From: Pseudomonadota bacterium
Lineage (GTDB): Bacteria > Pseudomonadota > Gammaproteobacteria > Burkholderiales > Burkholderiaceae_C
Assembly (NCBI GenBank): GCA_021805805.1
Contig: JAJZEB010000002.1
Coordinates: forward strand, 1 to 64,000
DNA: 64,000 nucleotides
Reading direction: 5' to 3'
The position numbers and the translations under genes were made by a program. The notes under the pieces are model-generated. The model did no database searches. It was not told the origin of the DNA and was given only the letters and a program-made list of their open reading frames with translations. Shown one piece after another: positions 1-13,229 of this stretch. Numbering within the stretch: position 1 is the first letter of the stretch; every line of letters starts with the position of its first letter.

Positions 1-150
1 GGCGGCGCGGTACAGCTCGATCGCGCCTCGCCGCCTGATGATCCTGTCGTAGGAAGCGCCCGACAGAATCATCGCAAGCATCGGCAAAAAAACGAACATA
101 AAAACCCAGCGCGGGCGCCGCAGCTCCGGGCCCAAACGGTGAACATCCAT
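1..150 (-). CDS. Partial hypothetical membrane protein (N-terminus only)
   Basis: The reading frame opens at an ATG at 150 and runs off the left edge after 50 codons. An in-frame stop lies just upstream (163-165), so this is the first possible ATG. The visible protein begins MDVHRLGPELRRPRW and continues with a hydrophobic stretch (about residues 15-32, rich in Val, Phe, Leu and Met), then an Arg-rich segment (RIIRRRG). This suggests a single N-terminal membrane anchor with the charged side in the cytoplasm. No clear ribosome binding site is seen. It begins 8 bases after a doubtful upstream frame on the same strand. I do not recognise the family; most of the gene lies outside the window. Confidence 0.4.
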   Translation of the reverse strand, partial: MDVHRLGPELRRPRWVFMFVFLPMLAMILSGASYDRIIRRRGAIELYRAA

Positions 151-158
151 GCTGTCGG

Positions 159-419
159 TCAATCACAAGGTGGATCGGAGTACGTCGGTTGCATCGCCAC
201 AGCCTGCACCGGGGACACGGGATGCATCGCGACGTCGGCGCCCAAGGACACGTTGCCGCGCGCGACCATGCACTGTGTGTATCGCCTGTTGAATTTGGCC
301 TGCGCCGCCGCCTTGATATCCAGTTCGACCTTCTGGAGAGCGCTGGGCGGGGTGTTGGCACAGGACCCGGGCAATCGTGCCGCACCAACTGCGGCGAGGT
401 TATATATCTTGATTTTCAT
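159..419 (-). CDS. Doubtful small hypothetical protein
   Basis: An 86-codon frame starts at ATG 419 (MKIKIYNLAAVGAARLPGSC) and ends 8 bases before the partial membrane-protein gene, an operon-like spacing. The translation has four Cys residues and no recognisable domain. The frame stays open upstream to an ATG at 512, but that extension looks less protein-like. No convincing ribosome binding site is present and the opposite strand is also open, so this may be chance. The base composition here is visibly more AT-rich than in the rest of the window. Confidence 0.22.
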   Translation of the reverse strand: MKIKIYNLAAVGAARLPGSCANTPPSALQKVELDIKAAAQAKFNRRYTQCMVARGNVSLGADVAMHPVSPVQAVAMQPTYSDPPCD

Positions 420-830
420 GGGTGCAATTTGTTGGTTGTTACCGGGCGCTGCACGGAGCAGTGTAATTTGCGACCCAGAACATCTCAATATTCGGTGGAT
501 GATTTCGATCATTTGCGGAGAAATTGACGATGCATTGAATTCAAACGCCAGAATATGAATTCAAGCATGGCCACGCTGAATGAGATCGAGACAATTGAAG
601 AGCACCGGCACCGGAAAATCTTGGACCAACGCTGCGTTCATGAAGCGACTGTCCAGCCACGGACGCTCGGGATCATGCCCGCCGCCCCCATGCGGCCCAG
701 AAGATCGTCGTCGAGGGTGGACAGCGCATCGGATCGCAGCCGGTCGCGAGCGCGAACGGCGCGGCAGTGGCGAAGGCCATGAGGCCGCGCAAAGAGCCGG
801 TGCTGCACCTGTGACTCTACAATCGGCCCG
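420..830. other. Gene-poor, AT-richer stretch
   Basis: No reading frame here looks convincingly coding on either strand. The segment has much more A and T than the surrounding DNA (for example 400-620) and contains a direct repeat TGAATTCAA at 536-544 and 556-564. Together with the recombinase scar that follows, it looks like decayed accessory DNA, but no terminal repeats or intact mobility gene could be found. Confidence 0.4.
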
Positions 831-1043
831 GTGGGCCGACCTCGAAAATGCCAGTCAATCTTGCCCCCGTGTGTCGTCTTGAGCATGGTGCGGCTCATCC
901 GCGAGGCCATGCTTGACCCGCAGGCGCTCGGCGGCCACACCACGAAGGCGATGACGCTGCGCTACCTCCGCCAACGCGAAACGGTGGTCGCAGAGCCACC
1001 GCGTTTTGGACAGCGCCCTCGGGCATTAGACAAATCAGCCTGA
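831..1043 (+). pseudogene. C-terminal fragment of a tyrosine recombinase/phage integrase (probable)
   Basis: The last 45 codons of this frame read DPQALGGHTTKAMTLRYLRQ followed by RETVVAEP. This closely resembles the end of phage-type tyrosine recombinases, where an (A/L)GH-x-T-xx-M-T-xx-Y block carries the active-site His and the nucleophilic Tyr (here in TLRYLRQ). The Arg-containing part of the catalytic domain and the N-terminal core-binding domain are absent, and the upstream codons do not match. I read it as the 3' stub of a degraded integrase. Its stop codon is one base before the mutS start, so mutS may have gained a new upstream region. A chance resemblance over this short length cannot be excluded. 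Confidence 0.38.
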
Positions 1044-1044
1044 A

Positions 1045-3628
1045 ATGCCTGAAGAATCAAAGCTTTCCGAACACACGCCGATGATGCAGCAGTACCTGCG
1101 CATCAAAGCCGAACACCCCGACGTGCTGCTGTTCTACCGCATGGGGGACTTCTACGAACTGTTCTTCGCCGATGCCGAGAAAGCCGCCGCGCTGCTCGAC
1201 CTGACACTGACCCGGCGCGGCCAGTCGGCCGGGCAGCCGATCGTGATGGCCGGAGTCCCGGCGCAGGCGCTCGATACCTACCTGGCCAGGCTGGTGCGGC
1301 GCGGCGAATCGGTCGCGATCTGCGAACAGGTCGGCGATCCGGCACTGGCCAAGGGACCGGTGCAGCGACGCGTCGAACGCATCGTCACACCCGGGACCCG
1401 GCTCGACGACGGACTGCTCGACGAGCGCGCGGACTGCGCGCTGCTGGCCGTGGCGCCGGCGGCGACGCGCCGTGCGCCGCGGCTGGGCCTGGCCTGGCTG
1501 GTGCTGAGCAACGGCGCGCTGCGTCTGGCCGAATGCACGCCCGACGAACTCGACACCTGGCTGGCCCGCATCCAGCCTGCCGAAGTGCTGTGGCCGCAGG
1601 ACCAGCCCTGCCCGCTCGAACTGAACGAGCTGACGGTCAGCCAACGCGCGCCGTGGCAGTTCGACGCCGCGGCCGGCCGCGCCAAGCTGTGCGCGCAGCT
1701 TGGCGTGGCCACGCTGGCCGCGTTCGACGCCGAGAATCTGACGCGCGCCCACGCTGCCGCCGCTGCGCTGCTGAGCTACGCCGAGCAGACCCAGGGTCGA
1801 GGCCTGTCGCATGTCGTCGAGCTGCAGGTCGAGCGCGGTGCCGACTGCGTGCTGCTCGACGCCCACGCGCGGCGCAACCTGGAACTGTTCGTCACCCTGC
1901 GCGGCGAGCCGGAGCCGACCCTGCTGTCGGTGCTCGACAGCTGCCGCACCGCAGCAGGCAGCCGCTTGCTGCGCCAGTGGCTGGGCGCGCCGCCGCGACG
2001 ACACGACGTCGCGCGTGCACGCCACGGCGCCATCGCCAGCCTGTGCGCCGGCGATCTGTTCGAACTGCGCGAACAGCTGCGCGGTCTTCCCGACCTCGAG
2101 CGCATCGCCGCGCGTGTCGCGCTGCGCCAGGCGCGTCCGCGCGAACTGGCCGCGGCCCGTGACGCGCTGCGCCGCATGCCGGGAATCGCCACGGCGTGCG
2201 CCGGCTTCGACCACGCACTGCTGGCCGAACTGGGCGCGGCGCTGGAGCTGCCGACCGACGCGCCCCGACTGCTCGAACGCGCTCTGGCCGATCCACCGGC
2301 ACTGGCGCTGCGCGACGGCGGCGTGATCGCCGCCGGCTTTGATGACGAACTCGACGAACTGCGCGCCATCGGCGCCGACTGCAGCAGCTTCCTGCTCGAG
2401 ATGGAAGCGCGCGAGCGCGCGCGCACCGGGATCGCCAACCTGCGCGTGCTCTACAACAAGGTGCACGGTTTCGCCATCGAGGTCACCCACGGCCAGGCCG
2501 ACAAGGTGCCGCCGGACTACCGGAGACGGCAGACGCTCAAGGGCTCGGAGCGCTACATCACGCCTGAGCTGAAAGCCTTCGAGGACAAGGCGCTGTCGGC
2601 TCAGGAGCGTGCACTGGCGCGCGAACGACTGCTCTACGCGCAGCTGCTCGATACGTTGCACGACAGCGTCGCGCCGTGGCTGCGCGCGGCGCGCGCGCTG
2701 GCCCAGCTCGACGTGCTGGCCGCGCTGGCCGAGCGCGCGCAGACCTGGAACTGGGTCTGCCCCGAGCTGTCCCCGGCACCCGGGATCGAAATCCGCGGCG
2801 GCCGCCACCCGGTGGTGCAGGCTCAGGTCGATCGATTCGTGCCCAACGACTGCCTGCTGCTGCCGGCAAGCCGCACCCAGATCATCACCGGCCCGAACAT
2901 GGGCGGCAAGTCGACGTTCATGCGCCAGGTCGCGCTGATCGCCCTGCTGGCGTCGATCGGCAGCTTCGTGCCGGCGTCGAGCGCGCGCATCGGACCGCTC
3001 GACGCCATCCACACCCGCATCGGCGCCGCCGACGACGTCGCCGGCGGGCGCTCGACGTTCATGGTCGAGATGACCGAGGCAGCGGCGATCCTGCGCCAGG
3101 CCACTCCGGCCAGCCTGGTGCTGATGGACGAGATCGGCCGCGGCACCTCGACCCTCGACGGCCTGGCGCTGGCCGCGGCGATCGCCGCGCATCTGCACGA
3201 GCGCTGCCGCGCGCAGACCCTGTTCGCGACCCACTATTTCGAGCTGACCGAATTCCCCGCGCACCACGCCGATGCGCTGAACCTGCACGTCGGCGCGGTC
3301 GAGCACGACGACGGCGTCGTGTTCCTGCACGAAGTCCAGCCCGGCCCGGCCAGCCGCAGCTACGGGGTGCAGGTGGCGCGACTGGCCGGCATGCCCGGCG
3401 CGGTGATCCGCGATGCGCAGCGACGCCTGGAAGCGCTGCAGCTGGCGCAGCAGCAGCAGCGCACCCAGTTCGATCTGTTCGAGGCCGCGCCGGCGGCCAC
3501 GCCCGCCCCGCAAGCTCCGCCGGCTCCGGGACACGACCTGCTGCAGCGCCTGGCCGCGATCGACTGCGACGCGCTGAACCCGCGCGCAGCACTGCAACTG
3601 CTGTACGACCTGCAACGCGAGGCCGACG

Positions 3629-3645
<17 letters not shown>
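1045..3645 (+). CDS. mutS: DNA mismatch repair protein MutS
   Basis: MutS recognises mispairs and small loops and, as an ATP-dependent clamp, recruits MutL. The 866-residue product is close to the usual 853-880. The mismatch-binding Phe-x-Glu motif is F36-x-E38 (GDFYELFF), the Walker A loop GPNMGGKST spans 616-624, and the Walker B acidic pair is D695/E696 ([10 protein letters not shown]). A Gln-rich segment near residue 810 precedes the C-terminal tail. The ATG at 1045 gives the expected N-terminus (HTPMMQQYL around residue 10), but no Shine-Dalgarno sequence is visible. It follows a probable integrase stub by one base, so its own promoter is not obvious. The downstream hydrolase gene starts inside its last codons. 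Confidence 0.97.
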
Positions 3646-6182
<2,537 letters not shown>

Positions 6183-6200
6183 CGCGCCGCGGAGACCACC

Positions 6201-8370
<2,170 letters not shown>

Positions 8371-8377
8371 CACGCCG

Positions 8378-8686
8378 ATGCGCTGGGTCGGCTTGGTGCT
8401 GATCGGCGCGCTGGCGCTGCTGCAGTGGTCGCTTTGGTTCGGCGACCGCAGCCTGCCGCAAGTGCGGCGACTGCGCGCCGAGCTGCTCGCGCAGCAGGCC
8501 GCGAACGTCGCCGCCGAACAACGCAACTCGGCGCTTCACGACGAGGCCCAGGACCTGCGCCACGGCCTGCAGGCGGTGCAGGATCGCGCGCGGCGCGACA
8601 TGGGCATGATGCGCCCGGGCGAGGTGTTCGTGCAGGTGCTGCCGGCTTCGGCGCCGCTGCCACCGGCAGCTTCGGCGCCGCGCTGA
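8378..8686 (+). CDS. ftsB: Cell division protein FtsB (septum formation initiator)
   Basis: FtsB forms the FtsQLB complex that activates septal peptidoglycan synthesis at midcell. The 102-residue product has the expected plan: a very short cytoplasmic tip, one transmembrane helix (about residues 3-21, WVGLVLIGALALLQWSLWF), then a periplasmic coiled coil rich in Leu, Gln and Ala (about 25-70) and the DMGMMRPGEVFVQVL segment near the end, comparable to the conserved Pro-Gly-Glu region of the family. It lies directly after eno, its usual neighbour in Proteobacteria. A Pro/Ala-rich tail closes the protein. The converging hslO gene ends 19 bases downstream. Confidence 0.9.
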   Translation: MRWVGLVLIGALALLQWSLWFGDRSLPQVRRLRAELLAQQAANVAAEQRNSALHDEAQDLRHGLQAVQDRARRDMGMMRPGEVFVQVLPASAPLPPAASAPR

Positions 8687-8705
8687 CACCGCGCGGGCGC
8701 GATGC

Positions 8706-9638
8706 CTACTGGGCGTCGCGCGGTGCCGGTGGCTGATCGATGTCGGCGCGGAACAGCCGCGCCGCGTCGACCAGATCGAAGGTGTACGCGGCGCCGCAGA
8801 ACTCGCAGGTGACTTCGACTTCGCCGCGTTCCTTCAACACCGACTCGACCTCGTCGCGACCGAGCGCGCGCAGCATGTTCGCGACGCGTTGCGTCGAACA
8901 CGTGCAATGGAACCGCGGCCGCAGCGGATCGAACACCCTCGGCTGTTCCTGCCAGAACAGCTTGTGCAACAGGTCTTCCGGGCTGCGCTGCAGCAGCTCG
9001 TCGCGCCCCAGCGTGGAGGCCAGATGCACGGCGCGCGAGAACGCTTCGTCGGCTTCGTCGGCATCGGCGTCGCGCGCTTGACCTCCCTCGCCGGGCATTC
9101 GCTGCACCAGCAGGCCGCTGGCGCGCCGCGCGTCGGCCGCCAGCAGCAACCACGACGGGATCTGCTCCGAGTCGCGCAGATACTGGCCCAGCACCGCCGA
9201 CAGGTCGGGCAGCGCCTGGCCCTGCGCGTCGTCGAGCGCGACCACGCCCTGGTAGGCCTGTTGCCCGGGCCGACGCGGATCCAGCGTGATCACGCAGCGG
9301 CCGCCGCCATGCGCATTGGCCAGCGGCGCCAGGCCGACGGCCTCCGCGGCCGCGGCTTCGGCCTTCGCCGTGGCGCGCAGACCGAAATCGGGTTGGCACT
9401 CGGCCACCGCCAGCCGCAGCGGCCCGTCGCCCTGCAACTGCAGCACCAGGGTGCCGTCGAACTTCAGGCTGCCGGCCAGCAACGCGCTGGCAGCGGCCAT
9501 TTCGCCAAGCAGAAGCTGCACCGGATCGGCGTGACGCCGTCGCGCGCACATGGTCTGCCAGCTGTCGTTCAGCTGCACGACCAGACCGCGCACCTGGCCT
9601 GCGCCGAGCATGAACTTCAGCAAGGTGTCGGCACTCAC
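8706..9638 (-). CDS. hslO: Redox-regulated chaperone Hsp33
   Basis: Hsp33 is a cytoplasmic holdase activated by oxidation and unfolding of its zinc-binding C-terminus. The 310-residue protein shows the N-terminal substrate-binding domain and, near the C-terminus, the four zinc-ligand cysteines as C-x-C (FHCTCS) and C-x-x-C ([10 protein letters not shown]). I chose the GTG at 9638 because AAGGAG sits 8 bases upstream and the family N-terminus begins here; the frame remains open far upstream, but that part is not protein-like. The GTG overlaps the TGA of the preceding carbonic-anhydrase-like gene (GTGA), implying translational coupling. Confidence 0.93.
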   Translation of the reverse strand: MSADTLLKFMLGAGQVRGLVVQLNDSWQTMCARRRHADPVQLLLGEMAAASALLAGSLKFDGTLVLQLQGDGPLRLAVAECQPDFGLRATAKAEAAAAEAVGLAPLANAHGGGRCVITLDPRRPGQQAYQGVVALDDAQGQALPDLSAVLGQYLRDSEQIPSWLLLAADARRASGLLVQRMPGEGGQARDADADEADEAFSRAVHLASTLGRDELLQRSPEDLLHKLFWQEQPRVFDPLRPRFHCTCSTQRVANMLRALGRDEVESVLKERGEVEVTCEFCGAAYTFDLVDAARLFRADIDQPPAPRDAQ

Positions 9639-10162
9639 ACGGGCAGCTCCTTCAGGCTGCTGCTGAACAGCGCGGCGCGTTCCACGTAGGTTCGCGCGTT
9701 GGCGCGCATGCCGGCGATCTGCGCCTCGTCCAGGGTGCGCACCACGCGCGCCGGAGCGCCGAGGATCAGGCTGCCGTCGGGGAATTCCTTGCCCTCGGTG
9801 ACCACCGCGCCGGCACCGACCAGGCAATTGCGGCCGATGCGCGCACCGTTGAGCACCACGGCCTGGATTCCGATCAGGCTTCCGTCGCCGACGCTGCAGC
9901 CGTGCAGCATCGCCTGGTGACCGATGGTCACGCCGTCGCCGACGCGCAGCGGAAATCCGGGGTCGGTGTGCAGCACCGCGCAGTCCTGCACGTTGCTGCC
10001 GGCGCCGATCTCGATCGGTTCGTTGTCGCCGCGCAGCACGGCGCCGAACCAGACGCTGGCCTGATCCCCCAGGCGCACGCGACCGATCACCCGCGCTGAA
10101 TCGGCAACGAAGACGTCGCTGCCCACTTCGGGGCGCAGTTCGCCGAGTTGATAAAGGCTCAT
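9635..10162 (-). CDS. Gamma-class carbonic anhydrase family protein
   Basis: The 175-residue protein is a left-handed beta-helix of hexapeptide repeats (I/V/L-G-x-x-x-x pattern, about residues 15-135), as in the YrdA/CaiE group. The three zinc-ligand histidines of gamma-carbonic anhydrases are present at H65, H82 and H87 (LHTD, GHQAMLH). Such proteins trimerise, and some hydrate CO2, but many bacterial members have no proven activity. The ATG at 10162 gives the usual start MSLYQLGE. It is translationally coupled to hslO by a 4-base overlap and divergent from aat, with about 90 bases between the starts for both promoters. Confidence 0.88.
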   Translation of the reverse strand: MSLYQLGELRPEVGSDVFVADSARVIGRVRLGDQASVWFGAVLRGDNEPIEIGAGSNVQDCAVLHTDPGFPLRVGDGVTIGHQAMLHGCSVGDGSLIGIQAVVLNGARIGRNCLVGAGAVVTEGKEFPDGSLILGAPARVVRTLDEAQIAGMRANARTYVERAALFSSSLKELPV

Positions 10163-10251
10163 GATGGTGTCCGTTCGGTGGCTTCGGGCGTGCCGCACGC
10201 ATGCGCGCTCCGCGTTGCCGGAGAATAGCGCATGCCCGCACGTCCACGCCG

Positions 10252-11001
10252 ATGACCTGGAACCTGACCCGACTGCGCCCGGGGGACGCATTCCCGCCGC
10301 TTTCGGCCGCGCTGCCTGCGCACGCGCCGTACCCGGGCTTGCTGGCGATCGGAGGCCGGCTCGACGCACCCACCTTGCGCGCCGCGTACGCGCAAGGCAT
10401 TTTCCCGTGGTTCGACGCCGACGAGCCGCCGCTGTGGTGGAGCCCGGACCCGCGGATGGTGCTGCTGCCGCAGCAGCTGCGCGTGAGCCGATCGCTGCGG
10501 CGCAGCGTGCGCCGCCGGCTCGACGACCCGCGCTGGAGCATACGCGTGGACTGCGACTTCCGCGGCGTCATGCTCGATTGCGCGGCGCCACGACGCCGCG
10601 GCCCGGGTACCTGGATCGGCGCATCGATCGTCGATGCCTACTGCGCGCTGCACGGCGAGGGGCTTGCGCACAGCTTCGAGCTGTACTGCGACGCGAAGCG
10701 GGTCGCCGGGTTGTATCTGGTCAACCTCGGCGCGATGCTGTTCGGCGAATCGATGTATACCCGGGTCGACGACGGATCCAAGCTGCTGCTGACGGCGCTG
10801 TGCGGATTCGCGCAGCGCCACGGCCTGGGGCCGATCGACTGCCAGCAACAGACCGCGCACCTGGAGTCGATGGGCGCGCGGCCCTGGCCGCGCGCGGTCT
10901 TCGCGCATGCGCTGCAGCGCGCGCGGCGCAGCGCGCCGCCGACGGCCTGGATTTATGATGCGGCGCAGATGCGCAGCGATTGCGCGGCGTGGCTGTCGTG
11001 A
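10252..11001 (+). CDS. aat: Leucyl/phenylalanyl-tRNA--protein transferase
   Basis: Aat transfers Leu or Phe from charged tRNA to the N-terminal Lys or Arg of proteins, creating destabilising N-degrons read by ClpS/ClpAP. The 249-residue product shows the family signatures GIFPWF (about 62), [10 protein letters not shown] (about 76) and [14 protein letters not shown] (about 160-173). ATG 10252 gives the normal N-terminus ([16 protein letters not shown]); an upstream ATG at 10201 would add 17 atypical residues. The stop codon overlaps the GTG start of bpt (GTGA), so both N-degron transferases are coupled. Confidence 0.94.
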   Translation: MTWNLTRLRPGDAFPPLSAALPAHAPYPGLLAIGGRLDAPTLRAAYAQGIFPWFDADEPPLWWSPDPRMVLLPQQLRVSRSLRRSVRRRLDDPRWSIRVDCDFRGVMLDCAAPRRRGPGTWIGASIVDAYCALHGEGLAHSFELYCDAKRVAGLYLVNLGAMLFGESMYTRVDDGSKLLLTALCGFAQRHGLGPIDCQQQTAHLESMGARPWPRAVFAHALQRARRSAPPTAWIYDAAQMRSDCAAWLS

Positions 11002-11726
11002 CTCTCCCGATCGAACTTCCCTTCGATACGCTGCAGTTCTACGCGACTGCCAGCTATCCCTGCAGCTACCTGCCTGGGCGGCTCGCGCGCTCGCAGGTGG
11101 CCACGCCCGGACACCTGATCCAGGCCGACGTGTACAGCGGACTGGTGCAAGCCGGATTCCGCCGCAGCGGATTGTTCACGTACCGACCGCAATGCGACGG
11201 CTGCAGCGCGTGCCAGCCGCTGCGCGTGCGCGTGGCGCAGTTCCGGCCGGACCGTGCACAGCGTCGCGCGTGGCGGCGCCACGCCGGGCTGCAGACCCGG
11301 GTGCTCAAGCCCGGGTTCGCTCCCGAGCATTACCAGCTGTACCTGCGCTACCAGGCGCTGCGCCACGCCGGCGGCGGCATGGACCACGACAGCGTCGACC
11401 AGTACACCCAGTTCCTGCTGCAGAGTCGGGTCAACACCCGGCTGGTCGAGTTCCGCGACGGCGACGGCGCGCTGAAGATGGTTTCGATCGTCGATCTGCT
11501 CAGCGACGGCCTGTCGGCGGTCTACACCTTCTACGAGCCCGGCGACCGCGGCGCGGCCTACGGCACGTATGGCGTGCTGTGGCAGATCGAGCAGGCCCGT
11601 GCACTGCAGCTTGCGCACCTGTACCTCGGCTACTGGATCGAGGCCAGCCGCAAGATGGCGTACAAAGTGCGCTTCAGACCTTGCGAGCTGCTTACCACGC
11701 AAGGCTGGGTAGAATCGCTGCGTTAA
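10998..11726 (+). CDS. bpt: Aspartate/glutamate leucyltransferase (bacterial ATE1-like)
   Basis: Bpt adds Leu to proteins with N-terminal Asp or Glu, feeding them to the ClpS/ClpAP N-end rule pathway. The 242-residue protein has the N-terminal ATE domain with its cysteine cluster ([12 protein letters not shown], about 65-76, and an upstream [10 protein letters not shown]) and the C-terminal GNAT-like ATE domain ([22 protein letters not shown]). I chose GTG 10998, which overlaps the aat stop by four bases; a TTG at 10980 is possible but longer than needed. Adjacency to aat is the usual arrangement. Confidence 0.93.
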   Translation: MTLPIELPFDTLQFYATASYPCSYLPGRLARSQVATPGHLIQADVYSGLVQAGFRRSGLFTYRPQCDGCSACQPLRVRVAQFRPDRAQRRAWRRHAGLQTRVLKPGFAPEHYQLYLRYQALRHAGGGMDHDSVDQYTQFLLQSRVNTRLVEFRDGDGALKMVSIVDLLSDGLSAVYTFYEPGDRGAAYGTYGVLWQIEQARALQLAHLYLGYWIEASRKMAYKVRFRPCELLTTQGWVESLR

Positions 11727-11748
11727 ATCAACATGTTTTCCGATCTCA

Positions 11749-12315
11749 ATGCGAATTGCCACCATTGCCGTTCTGCTCGGCGCAGCTGCCCTGTGCCCCA
11801 GCCACGCCTTCGCGATGACCGATGCCCTCGGCAGCTGGGGTCAAGCCGCGGCGCAACAATTGCGGAAGACCTACGATGAAGGAAGTCCGGAATGGCTCAT
11901 TCCCGGCTACTCGTGGCACGATCCCCACACCTACACCGCAACCAAGCGCGCGCAGCTCAACGACTGGGCGATCGGTCTCGGCTGGGGACACACGCGCGTC
12001 GACAGCCACGGCAACATCGAGCAGGTCTACGGACTGATGTTCTCCGATTCGCACCACGACGCCGAGCCGGTCGTGGGCTATGCGAAACAATGGATCTGGC
12101 GCCCATTCACGCCGAACCTGCGCCTGGGCATGGGCTATACCGTTGCGGTCACTTCGCGTGCTGACATCGCGAAGAACATCCCGTTCCCGATCGCTTTGCC
12201 GCTGCTGTCGATCGGCTACCGCAGGTTCACGCTGTCCGGCGTGCTGATCCCGCGATTCAACGGTTCGCCGAACAACGGCAACGTCGTGTTCCTGTTCGGC
12301 GGCCTGAAATACTGA
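11749..12315 (+). CDS. pagP: Lipid A palmitoyltransferase PagP
   Basis: PagP is an outer-membrane beta-barrel enzyme that moves palmitate from phospholipids to lipid A, strengthening the membrane against cationic peptides. The 188-residue precursor starts with a signal peptide ending SHAFA (about residue 22). An amphipathic helix and eight-strand-barrel sequence follow. The three catalytic residues known from E. coli align as H57 (YSWHDPH), D100 and S101 (MFSDSHH). The sequence ends in an aromatic residue (LKY), as expected for outer-membrane barrels. It stands alone, 22 bases after bpt, upstream of an independently promoted IclR gene. Confidence 0.9.
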   Translation: MRIATIAVLLGAAALCPSHAFAMTDALGSWGQAAAQQLRKTYDEGSPEWLIPGYSWHDPHTYTATKRAQLNDWAIGLGWGHTRVDSHGNIEQVYGLMFSDSHHDAEPVVGYAKQWIWRPFTPNLRLGMGYTVAVTSRADIAKNIPFPIALPLLSIGYRRFTLSGVLIPRFNGSPNNGNVVFLFGGLKY

Positions 12316-12377
12316 GCGCCGCGCGCGCTGTCCCGACCGCGACGCGCAGCATGTGCGCCGCAGGCCGAGGTTCCCGG

Positions 12378-12407
12378 ATGACAAGTCTGCATTTCGCCAT
12401 CTAAAAT
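12378..12407 (+). promoter_or_regulatory. Probable sigma-70 promoter of the IclR-family gene
   Basis: ATGACA (12378-12383) and TAAAAT (12402-12407) each match the sigma-70 consensus at five of six positions with an 18-base spacer. Transcription would start about base 12414, only a few bases before the ATG at 12417, so the message would be leaderless or nearly so. An IclR protein often represses its own gene, and an operator could overlap this site, but none is obvious by eye. Confidence 0.45.
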
Positions 12408-12416
12408 GGTGGTGTG

Positions 12417-13220
12417 ATGAAGACTTCGACTCCTCCGACGCGCGAACAGCCGGCGATCCAGGTCGTCGAGCGCATGTTCGCGATTCTCGACGTCCTCGCC
12501 GGGCACGCCGAGCCGATGCCGCTGAAGCTGATCGCCGAGCGCACCGGTTTGCACACCTCGACCGCGCACCGCATTCTCAACGACCTTGCCACCGGGCGGG
12601 TCATCGAACGCTGCGAACCCGGCGTCTACCAGCTCGGAATGCGGCTGCTTGAACTCGGCAACCTGGTCAAGGCACGTCTCAATGTGCGCGACGTTGCTTT
12701 GGGCCCGATGCGCGAACTGCACCGACTGACCCACCAGACGGTCAATCTGAGCATGCGCCAGGGCGACGAAATCGTCTATATCGAACGCGCCTACAACGAG
12801 CGCTCGGGCATGCAGGTCGTGCGCACCGTCGGCGGCCACGCACCGCTGCACCTGACTTCGGTGGGCAAGCTGTTCCTCGCCAGCGAAGAGCCGCAGCGCG
12901 TCAAGGCCTACGCGTTGCGCACCGGCCTGGTCGGGCATACGCGCAACAGCATCACCGACAGCACCCAGCTCGAGGCCGAACTGGTGCGCGTGCGCCAGCG
13001 CGGCTACGCACGCGACAACGAAGAACTCGAACTGGGCGTGCGCTGCATGGCCGCCGGAATCCACGACGACAGCGGCCGGCTGGTCGCCGGCCTGTCGCTG
13101 TCGGCGCCCGCAGACCGCATGCAGGAGGATTGGCTGGCCAAGGTCGTCGACACTGCAGCGCGCATCTCGGCCGCGCTGGGGTACCAGCCCAAGCGCGACG
13201 AAATCGTGCGCCGCGGCTGA
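12417..13220 (+). CDS. IclR-family transcriptional regulator
   Basis: The 267-residue protein has the IclR plan: an N-terminal winged helix-turn-helix (about 15-75, with PLKLIAERTGLHTSTAHRIL as the recognition region) and a C-terminal effector-binding GAF-like domain (about 85-255, with HLTSVGKLFLA and the typical GYARDNEELELGVRCMAAGI). Family members bind small aromatic or organic acids and regulate degradation genes. No catabolic gene is adjacent; pagP lies upstream and a peptidase gene converges downstream after 9 bases, so the target is unknown. ATG 12417 is preferred over an in-frame GTG one codon earlier. Confidence 0.9.
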   Translation: MKTSTPPTREQPAIQVVERMFAILDVLAGHAEPMPLKLIAERTGLHTSTAHRILNDLATGRVIERCEPGVYQLGMRLLELGNLVKARLNVRDVALGPMRELHRLTHQTVNLSMRQGDEIVYIERAYNERSGMQVVRTVGGHAPLHLTSVGKLFLASEEPQRVKAYALRTGLVGHTRNSITDSTQLEAELVRVRQRGYARDNEELELGVRCMAAGIHDDSGRLVAGLSLSAPADRMQEDWLAKVVDTAARISAALGYQPKRDEIVRRG

Positions 13221-13229
13221 CCCCGCAGC

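Noticed and set aside
536..564. Direct repeat TGAATTCAA separated by 11 bases, considered as an attachment-site pair or target duplication
   Set aside because: The copies are too close together to bound an element and there is no inverted terminal repeat.
1057..3615. 852-codon open frame antisense to mutS
   Set aside because: High GC keeps antisense frames open. Its translation is rich in Arg, Gln and Val with no domain, while the plus strand encodes a clear MutS.
10163..10571. Upstream extension that would make hslO or the carbonic anhydrase gene start far earlier
   Set aside because: The extension overlaps the aat gene, is Arg-rich and lacks family similarity. GTG 9638 and ATG 10162 give the conserved N-termini.
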